Assembly: GCF_019448255.1 (NCBI RefSeq)
Contig: NZ_CP080410.1
Location: 744,001-808,000, forward strand
Reading direction: 5' to 3'
DNA: 64,000 bases
Source of the DNA: Qipengyuania flava
Lineage (GTDB): Bacteria; Pseudomonadota; Alphaproteobacteria; Sphingomonadales; Sphingomonadaceae
Shown here: positions 17,371-25,598 of the stretch, in pieces
Layout of the letters: every line of letters starts with the position of its first letter
Position numbering within the stretch: the first letter of the stretch is position 1
Translations under genes and position numbers: made by a program
Notes under the pieces: generated by a model
The model's database searches: none
What the model was told of the DNA's origin: nothing
What the model saw: only the letters and a program-made list of their open reading frames with translations

Positions 17371-19051
17371 CCGGCGCCAGCTCGCGCAGATGCGCGAGCA
17401 CCAGGCCCGGCCTTTGGAAAAGCGTGAAGGCGCCGGCCCCGGCTATCGGGCCGACCGCTTCGAACCCGTGTTCGGCGCAGTACTCGCGCTGGACGGCGAT
17501 GTCGTGTATCGTGTCCTCCTCGCCCACCAATACGCGCACCGGCGCGCCCGGCGCGTCGAGCCAGCGCGACCAGTCCTGAAGGATCATCAAGAGCCCCATG
17601 GCCATTCCGCGCGCCGCGCGGTCGGGGCGGGCCATGAACGCGCGGCGTACGGTCGCCTGCACGTCGGGCCGGCGCAGCGTTTCGCGGTCTAGCGGGCTTT
17701 TCTCGAGCAGCCGGTCGAAATAGCGGTAGGTTTCACCCCGCATCGATAGGCGTACGACCGCGCGCACCAGCATGTCGAGGAAAACCGGACTCGTGCGAGC
17801 GAGCATCAGCGGGGCGCGCCACAAGGGATTGCGCGTGGCGATGGTGCGGCCATCGCGCAGGGGTATGGGCGAGCCGGTCAGGACAACGCCCGTGACACGT
17901 TCGCCCAGCAGCGCGCGCACGGCGAGGCCGTAGACCGAGGAAAAGCTTGTCGCCAGGATCACGCAGCGGCTCATGCCCAGCGCATCGAGCAGCATCCGTG
18001 CGCGCTCGGCGAAGCGCTCGACGGTGCCGAGGATGTCGTCCGACGCGCTGCGCTGGGCGTAGAAAGGCATCCACGGAATGACGAGATCGAAGCCTTCGTC
18101 GCGCGCGCGCTGTTCGAGGTCGGGCGGTAGGAACGGCCCTTCGATCGCTCCGTGCAGCATGAGCACCGGAATGCCGCCGGGCACGCCGTACCGCTCGAAG
18201 GCCATTTCGCTGCCGTCACCCAGCCGCGCGACCGCATGTTGCACGATCTCGGTCTGCACCCCGCCACCGGGACCGAGCTGCCGCAGCCGCCAGGCCTGCG
18301 CGAAACCTGCGTAAAGCGCGACGAGTTCGCTTTGGGAGGCGACGCCGAGCTTGCGCATGGCGGCCTTCAACTGGTTGCGCGCGGTTCCGATGGATCGCTC
18401 CCGATCGCCTGCAAAATCGGCAAGGCTCCGCCCTTCGACGAGATAGCGGATCAGTTCGCTCTCCGCCGCGCTGAGCCCCATGCCGAGTGTGAACTCCTGC
18501 GCAACCTGCTCGTCCCAGGTCAGATTGAGCCTGCGGAAATCGACCCTGCGCTCGCTGCCCTCGGTGCGCAGCGTGGCGATCATCGGCGCACCGCGCGTGT
18601 CATCGGGCGTCGGATGGACGCGCAGGATCATCGATTGTCGTGTGTCGCGCCCCTCGGCAAAGCGCTTCAGGCGCGCGCGGCGGTCGGGCTCGAGTCCGGT
18701 CGCGAAGTCGGGCAGGGGCTGGCCTGCGGCAAGATCGGCAAGGGCGGGCGAGCCGACCACGCACAAGGCCGCATCGACCGTGAAGACGGTATCGTATCCG
18801 TTCTCATCGCCATGCACGCTGGGACCCAGCGCGACGCCGCCGAAGTCGGCATCATCGGCGAAGTGGACCTTGTCGAAAATCGCGCTGACCTGTTCGATAT
18901 GGGGTGCGAGCATCTCGGGCGCGTCGCCGCCGTCATCCGCGACCTGCGCAACCCTTAGCTGGAGATCGAACAGCCGTTCGGGCTGCGCGACGACCTCATA
19001 AGCCTCGCGGATCAACCGGTCGCGGATTGCGGTGTCAGTTTCGTTGTCCAT
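17363..19051 (-). CDS. LuxR-type HTH fused to a catalytically incomplete alpha/beta-hydrolase domain
   Basis: 562 aa, probably a cytosolic transcription regulator. The first ~185 residues are an acidic, PAS-like region (suggested only). A clear LuxR/GerE HTH follows at about 193-245 (LSAAESELIRYLVEG, then RNQLKAAMRKLGVASQSEL). From ~285 to the end lies an alpha/beta-hydrolase fold: oxyanion region LMLHGAIEG near 298-306, nucleophile-elbow position ILATSFSS with Ser369 but without the usual Gly residues, and acid position GEEDT (Asp513). The usual catalytic His is replaced: GAGAF has Ala541 where GxGH is expected. I infer a ligand-sensing pseudo-enzyme rather than a hydrolase. Start at ATG 19051; the TTG eight codons upstream is less likely. 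Confidence 0.78.
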   Translation of the reverse strand: MDNETDTAIRDRLIREAYEVVAQPERLFDLQLRVAQVADDGGDAPEMLAPHIEQVSAIFDKVHFADDADFGGVALGPSVHGDENGYDTVFTVDAALCVVGSPALADLAAGQPLPDFATGLEPDRRARLKRFAEGRDTRQSMILRVHPTPDDTRGAPMIATLRTEGSERRVDFRRLNLTWDEQVAQEFTLGMGLSAAESELIRYLVEGRSLADFAGDRERSIGTARNQLKAAMRKLGVASQSELVALYAGFAQAWRLRQLGPGGGVQTEIVQHAVARLGDGSEMAFERYGVPGGIPVLMLHGAIEGPFLPPDLEQRARDEGFDLVIPWMPFYAQRSASDDILGTVERFAERARMLLDALGMSRCVILATSFSSVYGLAVRALLGERVTGVVLTGSPIPLRDGRTIATRNPLWRAPLMLARTSPVFLDMLVRAVVRLSMRGETYRYFDRLLEKSPLDRETLRRPDVQATVRRAFMARPDRAARGMAMGLLMILQDWSRWLDAPGAPVRVLVGEEDTIHDIAVQREYCAEHGFEAVGPIAGAGAFTLFQRPGLVLAHLRELAPVT

Positions 19052-19113
19052 GCGCCCCGTCGCCTTGCTTCGCAAAAACCCGCGCTAACGCGAAAGTGCT
19101 TTGGAATTCCACG

Positions 19114-19145
19114 AAAAAGGCGGGGGCAGGAAAGCCTGCCCCCGC
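19114..19145 (-). terminator. strong intrinsic terminator of the secreted-protein gene
   Basis: An 11-bp perfect stem (GCGGGGGCAGG with CCTGCCCCCGC) around a 4-base loop; on the minus strand it ends in CTTTTTC. It separates the secreted protein gene from the LuxR/hydrolase gene downstream. The rest of the 282-bp gap (19052-19333) shows no gene or other clear site. Confidence 0.85.
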
Positions 19146-19333
19146 ATTCAAGTTGGCTGCTTGCATTCGGACACACCCGTGAGGGGGATGATGGCCGATG
19201 CCGGGCAGCTGGTGAAGGCGACCGGCCCCGGCCGGTCGCCCGGGTCGCCTGGTGAAATGGGTGTGGCGCGGCCTGCGTTGACCTCGACGGGACGCAGGAG
19301 AGGAACGGGTGCAGGCCGCGCCGCCGTCGTAGA

Positions 19334-20236
19334 TCAGCGCCGGGTGGCACCGCGACGGTATGCAAAGGCTGCCACGCTCTTGCCCGAGGCCGCGTTGTAG
19401 TACTGGCAGTAGAAATCCGTGCCCTTGTCGTTGTGGAGATCGGGCATGTTGAAGCCGAGCATGTGCTTGCCGCGGCGCTCCAGATCCTTGTCCCAGGCGC
19501 GCGAGCGGTCCGAATTGCTGCCGCTGGCGGTCGGTTCGTAGCCGAGCGAGTTGCCCGTGTGCAGCATGATGTCCTTGCCCGCGATGTTGCTCCAGCGGGG
19601 GAAGGCTTCGCTGTTGGCGTTCTTGCCGGTGCGCATTTCGACGCACTGCATCTTCCAGCCGCCCTTCATCGAGGCCCACTGCTTGGCGGGCACCTCAAGA
19701 TAGAGCACGTCGCCCGAAGCCATTGAGGGCATGATGCAGCCCTGGCTGGCACTGACCGGTTCGCGATCGACAATGCCGCTGCGCTCTTCCTGCGAGAGAC
19801 CCTGCTGGAAAGTGTAGTCGCCGAACCTGCCGACGAAGGCGTTCGAGATCGGCAGGCCTGCGCACTGGGTCATCGATGTGAACTTGGCCGAAGGCGTCGG
19901 AGCGACGCCGGCATAGCCGGGGCGCTTGGCGGTGCAGCGGCCCGTCCCACCGGTGGCGTCGCAGCCTGATCGGCTGGCCGCGCTCATAGCAACCCCGGTG
20001 GCGATTGCGGCGTTGCGCCCGCCGGTCACGGCTGCGGCCGCGCCGACGATGTTGCGGCCACCGGTGCGCTCGGTCTCCTCAGCCACTTCGACGACGGTTT
20101 CGACGTCCTCGGCGACTTCCTCGACCTTCTTGACGGCGCGTTTGAGCTTGTCGAAGGGGCCGGCCTGCACGGGCGAAGCGGCGATCCCCGTAGCCGCCAC
20201 GGCGATGGCGGCCGCAATAAGTATCTGGTTTTTCAT
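19334..20236 (-). CDS. secreted protein of unknown function
   Basis: 300 aa. The signal peptide is clear (MKNQILIAAAIAVAA..., cleavage near PVQAG at about residue 25). Next comes a charged, probably helical or coiled segment, LKRAVKKVEEVAEDVETVVE, near 30-49, then an Ala/Gly-rich stretch with Cys pairs, and a C-terminal domain of about 190 residues containing several cysteines and aromatic motifs (FYCQYYNAASGKSVAAFAY). I recognise no family. The start at 20236 is supported by AAGGGA 8 bases upstream. The 98 bp before it carry three inverted repeats (20280-20334). It is the middle gene of a minus-strand block inserted between nusG and rplK. Confidence 0.7.
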   Translation of the reverse strand: MKNQILIAAAIAVAATGIAASPVQAGPFDKLKRAVKKVEEVAEDVETVVEVAEETERTGGRNIVGAAAAVTGGRNAAIATGVAMSAASRSGCDATGGTGRCTAKRPGYAGVAPTPSAKFTSMTQCAGLPISNAFVGRFGDYTFQQGLSQEERSGIVDREPVSASQGCIMPSMASGDVLYLEVPAKQWASMKGGWKMQCVEMRTGKNANSEAFPRWSNIAGKDIMLHTGNSLGYEPTASGSNSDRSRAWDKDLERRGKHMLGFNMPDLHNDKGTDFYCQYYNAASGKSVAAFAYRRGATRR

Positions 20237-20279
20237 GAACACGATCCCTTGGTTCGAAAAGGTTCGTGTCCGTTAGTGA

Positions 20280-20334
20280 GGTCTCCAGAGACCCTGAATG
20301 TCCCATATGGGACAAGCGGCGCAAAAAAGTGCGC
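20280..20334. repeat. three consecutive inverted repeats upstream of the secreted-protein gene
   Basis: In 55 bp: GGTCTC-CA-GAGACC (20280-20293), the perfect 16-bp palindrome TGTCCCATATGGGACA (20299-20314), and GGCGC-N7-GCGCC (20318-20334). The third starts right at the stop codon of the retropepsin gene and, read on the minus strand, has six T in its loop, not after the stem, so it is a poor terminator. The 16-bp palindrome, 63 bp before the ATG, has the size and symmetry of a dimeric regulator's operator. Confidence 0.7.
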
Positions 20335-21381
20335 CTACCGCGCGCAGGCGCGTTCGTCGTCCGTCCGAATTCGCGAGGAGGTGGTCGAGGTTCGCATGGT
20401 AATCCCCGCATGGCGGCACTTGCGCAGCTGGAAACGCACGCGGCGGTCATCGAAATCGAGCGACACGCGGCGGAAGGTTTCCATCAGGTCGGTGCCGAGC
20501 AGGAGCGAGGGCTTCTTGTCGATCCCGAAGACCGCGAAGGGCGGGATGTCGGCAAAGGCAATGGGCACGTTTTGCAGGGTGATCGAACCGATCCTGAGAT
20601 TGCGGATCACGGTGAATTCGATGTCCATCGGCGCGCCGGTGACCCCGTAGACCTTGATCGTCTGGAAGCCGTCACGCCGGCCGCGCACCAGCTTGTTGCG
20701 CAGCGCCATGTTGCCGATCGTGACTTCCGAACCGGTATCGACCACCGCATCGACCTTCTCGCGCCCGGCAGACACTTCGGTGAGGATCAGCTGCCCGCGC
20801 TGGAGCCGGCCGGTGACCACGATGATCCCGTCGCCGCTCATGCCCGAGTTCCCCCGGCCGCGCAGTTCGTCGTCGACCGTGATGACGCGGTCTTCGAAGT
20901 CCAGCATGAGCCTCTGGTTCACCAGCGCGTCGAGGCCGATCATGCCGTCACCGCCCATATCGCGTTCGTCGAGCACGGGCACTTCGAGATTGGTGGTGAC
21001 GGTGGGCCCGAGCTGGAGCTCGTCGACCCACACGCGGTCGACCACCTTGCTTTCGGTCACGCCGTGGAGCAGCACCCGGTCGCCATCGGGCAGGGCCAGC
21101 TTGCCGGCCAGCGCCGAGCCAACGGCCGAGGTGTCGGCGCCGCTGTCGACCACGAACTTGTAGGGACCTTCGCCATTGACCATGACGTCGACCGTCATGC
21201 GGCTGCGCAGCTTGCGCGCGTCGATCTCTTCGCCCCCGATCGCCAGCTCCTGGTCGATCTGGGCGGGCGGCAGGTCGGCCATCCGTCCTGCAATGGGTTC
21301 ATCCGCAGCCTGCCGTGCTGACGCGGTCGTGCCAGCGCAGAGCGCTGCTGCGAGGGTGATTGTGCAAAGTCCCTTCAACAT
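20335..21381 (-). CDS. secreted two-motif retropepsin-like aspartic protease
   Basis: 348 aa with a signal peptide (MLKGLCTITLAAALCAG, cleavage near residue 22). Two retropepsin-type domains follow in one chain: active-site FVVDSGAD with Asp79 and its flap partner GMIGLDAL at 146-153, then VVDTGSE with Asp215 and LLLGTDLM near 305. Both Asp residues are intact, so it may form its active site within one polypeptide like pepsin, rather than by dimerising like retropepsin. Substrate unknown; location periplasmic or extracellular. I start it at the ATG at 21381; the upstream frame extension lacks a signal peptide start. Confidence 0.82.
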   Translation of the reverse strand: MLKGLCTITLAAALCAGTTASARQAADEPIAGRMADLPPAQIDQELAIGGEEIDARKLRSRMTVDVMVNGEGPYKFVVDSGADTSAVGSALAGKLALPDGDRVLLHGVTESKVVDRVWVDELQLGPTVTTNLEVPVLDERDMGGDGMIGLDALVNQRLMLDFEDRVITVDDELRGRGNSGMSGDGIIVVTGRLQRGQLILTEVSAGREKVDAVVDTGSEVTIGNMALRNKLVRGRRDGFQTIKVYGVTGAPMDIEFTVIRNLRIGSITLQNVPIAFADIPPFAVFGIDKKPSLLLGTDLMETFRRVSLDFDDRRVRFQLRKCRHAGITMRTSTTSSRIRTDDERACAR

Positions 21382-21490
21382 TCTGGCAACATAGGAACCC
21401 CGCCGGGGCGCTGCGAGCAACTATCGACGAGGCGGCAACTACGCCCGACTGGTGGGGCGGCCCGGTGCCCCCGAAAGGGGGGCGAATCGC

Positions 21491-21518
21491 TTGCATTCCG
21501 GGCGAAAAGCGCTATGTG
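21491..21518 (+). promoter_or_regulatory. candidate rplK-rplA promoter
   Basis: TTGCAT at 21491-21496 and TATGTG at 21513-21518 (spacer 16), embedded in CTTGC...GCTATG. It is about 125 bp before the rplK ATG, leaving room for the leader described at 21550. Motif-level evidence. Confidence 0.45.
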
Positions 21519-21549
21519 CGCGCCTTCCCAAGGCATCTTCGGGAAACTC

Positions 21550-21590
21550 GTGCGGGAGGTCTGCCTGAGGCAGGCCGCTTGACCGCTTAC
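21550..21590 (+). promoter_or_regulatory. candidate ribosomal protein L1-binding leader of rplK-rplA
   Basis: GTGCGGGAGGTC at 21550-21561 can pair with GACCGCTTAC at 21581-21590: GCG with CGC and GTC with GAC, leaving a GGAG internal bulge, with a small CTGCC-TGA-GGCAG hairpin between. This matches the general shape of the 23S-rRNA-like L1 operator in rplK leaders, by which L1 represses its own operon. The rest of the gap 21382-21642 holds the promoter and an AAGGAGG ribosome-binding site at 21630-21636, and no gene. Confidence 0.45.
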
Positions 21591-21642
21591 CATGAGCTTC
21601 GGCTGGAAACAGGCGGAGCGACAGTGAGAAAGGAGGCCATTC

Positions 21643-22074
21643 ATGGCCAAGAAGATCGACGGCTATATCAAGCTGCAGGTGCCCGCCGGCACCGCCAACC
21701 CCTCGCCCCCGATCGGCCCCGCACTGGGCCAGCGCGGCGTGAACATCATGGAATTCTGCAAGGCGTTCAACGCCGCGACCGACAGCCTCGAAAAGGGCAT
21801 GCCGATCCCGACCACGATCACCGTCTACGCAGACCGTTCGTTCAGCTTCACCACCAAGAGCCCGCCGGCCAGCTTCCTCATCAAGAAGGCCGCCAAGCTC
21901 AAGTCGGGCTCGAAGGAGCCGGGCAAGGTTTCGGCCGGGACCATCAAGCGTTCGGCTCTGGCGGAAATCGCCGAGACGAAGATGAAGGACCTGAACGCGA
22001 ACGACATCGAACAGGCTACCAAGATCATCGAAGGCAGCGCGCGTTCGATGGGCCTCGACGTGGTGGAGGGCTAA
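21643..22074 (+). CDS. rplK: 50S ribosomal protein L11
   Basis: 143 aa, standard length. It forms the base of the L7/L12 stalk and the GTPase-associated centre with 23S rRNA. The N-terminal domain opens with the family motif [20 protein letters not shown] at 8-27, and the C-terminal rRNA-binding domain starts around residue 75. A strong AAGGAGG stands 6 bases before the ATG. rplA follows after 4 bp. It is detached from nusG by about 4.3 kb of opposite-strand genes. Confidence 0.98.
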   Translation: MAKKIDGYIKLQVPAGTANPSPPIGPALGQRGVNIMEFCKAFNAATDSLEKGMPIPTTITVYADRSFSFTTKSPPASFLIKKAAKLKSGSKEPGKVSAGTIKRSALAEIAETKMKDLNANDIEQATKIIEGSARSMGLDVVEG

Positions 22075-22078
22075 GAAC

Positions 22079-22771
22079 ATGCCGAAGCAGACCAAGAAGC
22101 AGCAGCTCGTCGCCAAGCTCGACAGCGAGAAGCTCTACAGCGTCGATGAAGCCATCGCCACGCTGCGCGAGCACAAGGCGAAGTTCGACGAGACCGTCGA
22201 AGTCGCGATGAACCTCGGCGTCGACCCGCGCCACGCCGACCAGATGGTCCGCGGCATGGTTTCGCTCCCGAGCGGCACCGGCAAGGACGTGAAGGTCGCC
22301 GTGTTCGCCAAGGGCGACAACGCCGAGAAGGCTCTTGCCGCCGGCGCCGACAAGGTCGGTGCGGAAGACCTCATGGAAGACATGCAGAACGGCAACCTCG
22401 ACTATGACCGCGTGATCGCCACGCCGGACATGATGGGCGTCGTCGGCCGTCTCGGTAAGGTTCTCGGCCCCAAGGGCCTGATGCCGAACCCGAAGCTGGG
22501 CACCGTGACTCCGAACGTGGAACAGGCCGTTAAGGACGCCAAGGGCGGCCAGGTCGAATTCCGCGTCGAGAAGATGGGCATCATCCACTCGGGCATCGGC
22601 AAGCTCTCGTTCAAGGACGAGGACCTCAAGGCCAACTTCAAGGCCATGACCGACGCCATCGTCAAGGCGAAGCCCTCGGGCGCCAAGGGCAAGTATGTCC
22701 GCAAGGTCACGCTGACCTCGTCGATGGGCCCGGGCCTCAAGGTCGACCTCGGCGAAGTCGAAGGCGCCTGA
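22079..22771 (+). CDS. rplA: 50S ribosomal protein L1
   Basis: 230 aa, standard length. It forms the L1 stalk that moves with E-site tRNA, and in many bacteria also represses rplK-rplA translation. Conserved motifs: the hinge and core segment [14 protein letters not shown] near 137-150, and [17 protein letters not shown] close to the C-terminus. It starts 4 bp after rplK. rplJ-rplL and rpoB do not follow; a bidirectional terminator comes instead. Confidence 0.98.
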   Translation: MPKQTKKQQLVAKLDSEKLYSVDEAIATLREHKAKFDETVEVAMNLGVDPRHADQMVRGMVSLPSGTGKDVKVAVFAKGDNAEKALAAGADKVGAEDLMEDMQNGNLDYDRVIATPDMMGVVGRLGKVLGPKGLMPNPKLGTVTPNVEQAVKDAKGGQVEFRVEKMGIIHSGIGKLSFKDEDLKANFKAMTDAIVKAKPSGAKGKYVRKVTLTSSMGPGLKVDLGEVEGA

Positions 22772-22845
22772 GTTTGTCCGATCGCTTCGTTGCTTGAGGG
22801 CGTTGCGCACTCAGGCAGTCGTAAGGCGGTAACGCAGAAAAGAAG

Positions 22846-22876
22846 CGGGCCGGGGGGAGACCTCCGGCCCGTTTCT
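22846..22876. terminator. bidirectional terminator between rplA and the convergent acyltransferase gene
   Basis: Stem CGGGCCGG/CCGGCCCG around a 10-base loop, followed by TTTCTATT on the plus strand and by CTTCTTTTC on the minus strand. It overlaps the final codon area of the convergent gene at 22875 by two bases. Confidence 0.8.
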
Positions 22877-23789
22877 ATTGGCGCAGGATTTTCCTGACGC
22901 TGGCTTCGAGACCGGTGGCGCCAATAAGCTTCTTGGCGCGCGAAACCGCGCCATCGAACGCCGCCAACCCGGCCAGCAGAGTGCGGTTCGATAGTCCAGG
23001 GCGCAGCATCAGGAAGCTGGCGCAGGCGACGCTGTCGGTCCCGAACAGCGCCTTGTGCGCGCCCTGGCCCTCGGTGAAATCGAAAAAGCGGAACCGTTCT
23101 TCGGCAAACAGGCTCTCGAGCGCGGCCATCTGCAGGACCGTTCCTGGAGAGAGCTGGGCCTGCGCCGGATCATAGCCCAGGAAGGCGTAGACAAGCGTGT
23201 CGCCCACCACCGGAAGGTAGAGATAGGCGACTGGCTTCCCGGTCAGAAACAGAAGGAAAGCGCGCACCCGATCCTGCGCTGCAAGCGCGCGCATGTGCGC
23301 GATGGCGTCGTCGCCTTCGGGCAGGCCGGCATCGAGCAAGCGCGCCTGGTAGGTCCGCTGCGAAAGCGGATGGGCGAGGCTGAGGAACGTGTCCAGCTCC
23401 TCCGGTGAATGGTAGGCCCGCATGTCGAGCGTGCCGCCATTCTCCTTGGCGAACTTGCGCTGCTTGCGCCGCAGCGTCGAACGCGTCTTGCCCGAGAACC
23501 GGGCGAGGTACCCATCGTAGCTGCCCGCCATATCGATGTAGCTGCGCTCATACGCCTCGTAGGCGCCAACGGCGAAGCCGGGCATGGCTTCGCGCAGTCT
23601 GTCCTCCGCATAAGTTGGCGCCGAGAGCACGCGCAGGCCGTCGGTATTCGTCAGCGAAGGCACCGGCGGCATGCGCTCGGTCAGGATATCCTCCAGCGAA
23701 AAGGGGAGCGTTGCCACCGTGCGCGTGGCGGTCAGTATCCGCCGCGAGCCAATGGTGAAGGGAATGGCGTGGCGCTGCGTCTGGCTCAC
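22875..23789 (-). CDS. FemAB/BioF2-like GNAT acyltransferase
   Basis: 304 aa. The central part has the features of the Acetyltransf_6 (CelD/BioF2-like) group often found with polysaccharide genes: [20 protein letters not shown] near 94-113 and [20 protein letters not shown] near 210-229. The likely role is transfer of an acyl or aminoacyl group in envelope or polysaccharide modification; the substrate is unknown. It uses a GTG start that overlaps the stop of the deacetylase gene (GTGA, 23786-23789), so the two are translationally coupled and probably act together. Confidence 0.75.
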   Translation of the reverse strand: MSQTQRHAIPFTIGSRRILTATRTVATLPFSLEDILTERMPPVPSLTNTDGLRVLSAPTYAEDRLREAMPGFAVGAYEAYERSYIDMAGSYDGYLARFSGKTRSTLRRKQRKFAKENGGTLDMRAYHSPEELDTFLSLAHPLSQRTYQARLLDAGLPEGDDAIAHMRALAAQDRVRAFLLFLTGKPVAYLYLPVVGDTLVYAFLGYDPAQAQLSPGTVLQMAALESLFAEERFRFFDFTEGQGAHKALFGTDSVACASFLMLRPGLSNRTLLAGLAAFDGAVSRAKKLIGATGLEASVRKILRQ

Positions 23790-24754
23790 GAGGACCCGTA
23801 TAGCGCGTTGGATAGGGCCTGCTCGGCAATGCGCGCCGCGCTGCGGATCTCGCTGTGCGGCATCTGAGCGGCTCCTGTGCGGTCACCGATCTGCGGTGGG
23901 CGGCTGGCAAATGTCGCGCCCCGCGCCCCCGCCGTCTCGGCAATCGTTTCGCAAAAGCTCGTGAAGCGATCGCGCACGATCGAGTTGATGCGGGTGCGGT
24001 CGCGGCTCATCAGTTCGAAGCTGTGGCTGACGATGTTGAGCATCTCGACGCCCTCGCGGACGCAGAAACGCAGCGCTGCGGCCATCTCCCAATGCGAAAG
24101 GGCTGTGATCTGCGCGTGGCGCTGACCGCGAAAGCTGCGGATCGATCCCACCGGCACTTCGATGGTGCCCTGGTGGCGAACGACCGTGCGGTCATTCGAT
24201 CCCAGCGAGATACGGCAATCGGAGGAAGCGATGCCGGGCACATGGCTGCTGTCGTAGCGAATGCCGATGCGCTTGAGGGCCCGCAGCGTTGCGTCGTTCG
24301 CGCCGTAGTTGCCTGCCCGGAAGGCCGTCGGCGCCGGCGCGCCGGCGGCCATCAGGTATTCGCGGGCGAGCTCGAGCAGTTCGGTCTGCTCGGCTTCGCT
24401 GAAATCGTGGAGGTTGCGGCCCGTGCGGCCGCGCAGCGGGTTGGCGTCGCCCGCGATCTCGAGCCATTCGGTGTGGAGATGCAGCTGCACCTCGTGTCCG
24501 CGCTTCAGGATGGGTTCGACTACGGCGGCCACGGCTTTTGTGCCCCAGATCAGCGCGGGCATGGGGTCGACGAAGAACACGCCCTTGATACCATTTGCAT
24601 CCATCACCGCCATCTGGTGCTCGATCCCGACATCGCCATCCGTTGTGCGGCAGGCGACCGAGCGGTCGAACACTTCCTGGCGCGCGTGCGCACCCAGTCG
24701 CACGGCAAGACCCGCCGAGTATTCGGTGTCGATGGTGATATAGACCGCCGTCAT
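23786..24754 (-). CDS. polysaccharide deacetylase-like (NodB-type) protein
   Basis: 322 aa. The NodB-type fold is suggested by TIDTEYSAG at 7-15 in the position of the TFDD motif, a metal-ligand-type HEVQLHLHTEW near 106-116, FRAGNYGAND near 164-173, and IVSHSFELM near 255. No signal peptide, so it probably acts in the cytosol. It lies immediately upstream of, and overlaps, the FemAB-like acyltransferase gene. The first motif has DTE rather than DD, and the exact chemistry is not assigned. Confidence 0.75.
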   Translation of the reverse strand: MTAVYITIDTEYSAGLAVRLGAHARQEVFDRSVACRTTDGDVGIEHQMAVMDANGIKGVFFVDPMPALIWGTKAVAAVVEPILKRGHEVQLHLHTEWLEIAGDANPLRGRTGRNLHDFSEAEQTELLELAREYLMAAGAPAPTAFRAGNYGANDATLRALKRIGIRYDSSHVPGIASSDCRISLGSNDRTVVRHQGTIEVPVGSIRSFRGQRHAQITALSHWEMAAALRFCVREGVEMLNIVSHSFELMSRDRTRINSIVRDRFTSFCETIAETAGARGATFASRPPQIGDRTGAAQMPHSEIRSAARIAEQALSNALYGSS

Positions 24755-24806
24755 GGGCGCTACCCTACCACGGGAGGGTTAATGGGGCGATTACCCTGGC
24801 AGCCAA

Positions 24807-25565
24807 TCAGATGCCGCCGGGGGTGAAATCGAAGCCTGCCGTGGCGAGCCCATCGCACAGGCTGTCGACACAGCTGCGCAGCTCCTCCTCGCTGGTCGAA
24901 CGGACCACGAAATTGGCACCGACCCGCCCCTCGCGAAAGAAGGGATAGCTGCCGATCTGGCATCCCTCATGCGCCTGTTCGACCTGGCGCAGGATATCGG
25001 CGACCTCGCTTTCGGGCGTCCAGCAACCGACCGTTTCCGACAGCAGCGGCGCGCCGCCTTCGAGCGTGCCGGTGAGCGCATCGAGCATGCCGGAGGTGAT
25101 ATGCGGTACGCCCGCCATCAGGTGGATGTTGCCGAGCTTTATGCCGGGCGCGCCGGACATGCGGTTGGGGATCAATTCGGCGCCGTCGGGCACGCGCGCC
25201 ATGCGCAGGCGCGCCTCGGTCAGTTCCTTGCCGATGCTGGCGTAATACCGCTCCAGCATGGCCTTCGCATCGGGATGGATAACCACATCGACGCCCAGTG
25301 CCTCGGCCACAGCGTCGACCGTGATGTCGTCATGCGTGGGGCCGATGCCGCCGGTGGTGAAGAGGTAGTCGTAACCTTCGCGCAGCGCGTTCACCGCCTC
25401 CACAATCCGCTCGATCACGTCGGGCACCACCCGCACTTCGGACAGGCGGATGCCCTGCACCTGCAGCCAGCTGGCCACCTGGGCGATGTTCTTGTCATGC
25501 GTGCGGCCGGAAAGGATCTCGTCGCCGATCACGACAAGGCCTGCGGTGTAAATGCGTTCGGTCAT
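24807..25565 (-). CDS. CinA/MoaB-type competence-damage-like protein (short form)
   Basis: 252 aa, only the MoCF/MoaB-like domain of CinA; the C-terminal nicotinamide-nucleotide deamidase domain of full-length CinA (about 410 aa) is absent. Characteristic motifs are VVIGDEILSGRTHDKN at 11-26 and FTTGGIGPTHDDITVDA near 68-84. CinA short forms occur in many bacteria; suggested roles include ADP-ribose pyrophosphatase or pterin-related activity, not shown here. It follows the second BVMO gene by 33 bp on the same strand. Confidence 0.85.
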   Translation of the reverse strand: MTERIYTAGLVVIGDEILSGRTHDKNIAQVASWLQVQGIRLSEVRVVPDVIERIVEAVNALREGYDYLFTTGGIGPTHDDITVDAVAEALGVDVVIHPDAKAMLERYYASIGKELTEARLRMARVPDGAELIPNRMSGAPGIKLGNIHLMAGVPHITSGMLDALTGTLEGGAPLLSETVGCWTPESEVADILRQVEQAHEGCQIGSYPFFREGRVGANFVVRSTSEEELRSCVDSLCDGLATAGFDFTPGGI

Positions 25566-25598
25566 GCGCTCTGGCGTAACGCGGTCGGCTGCGGAATG

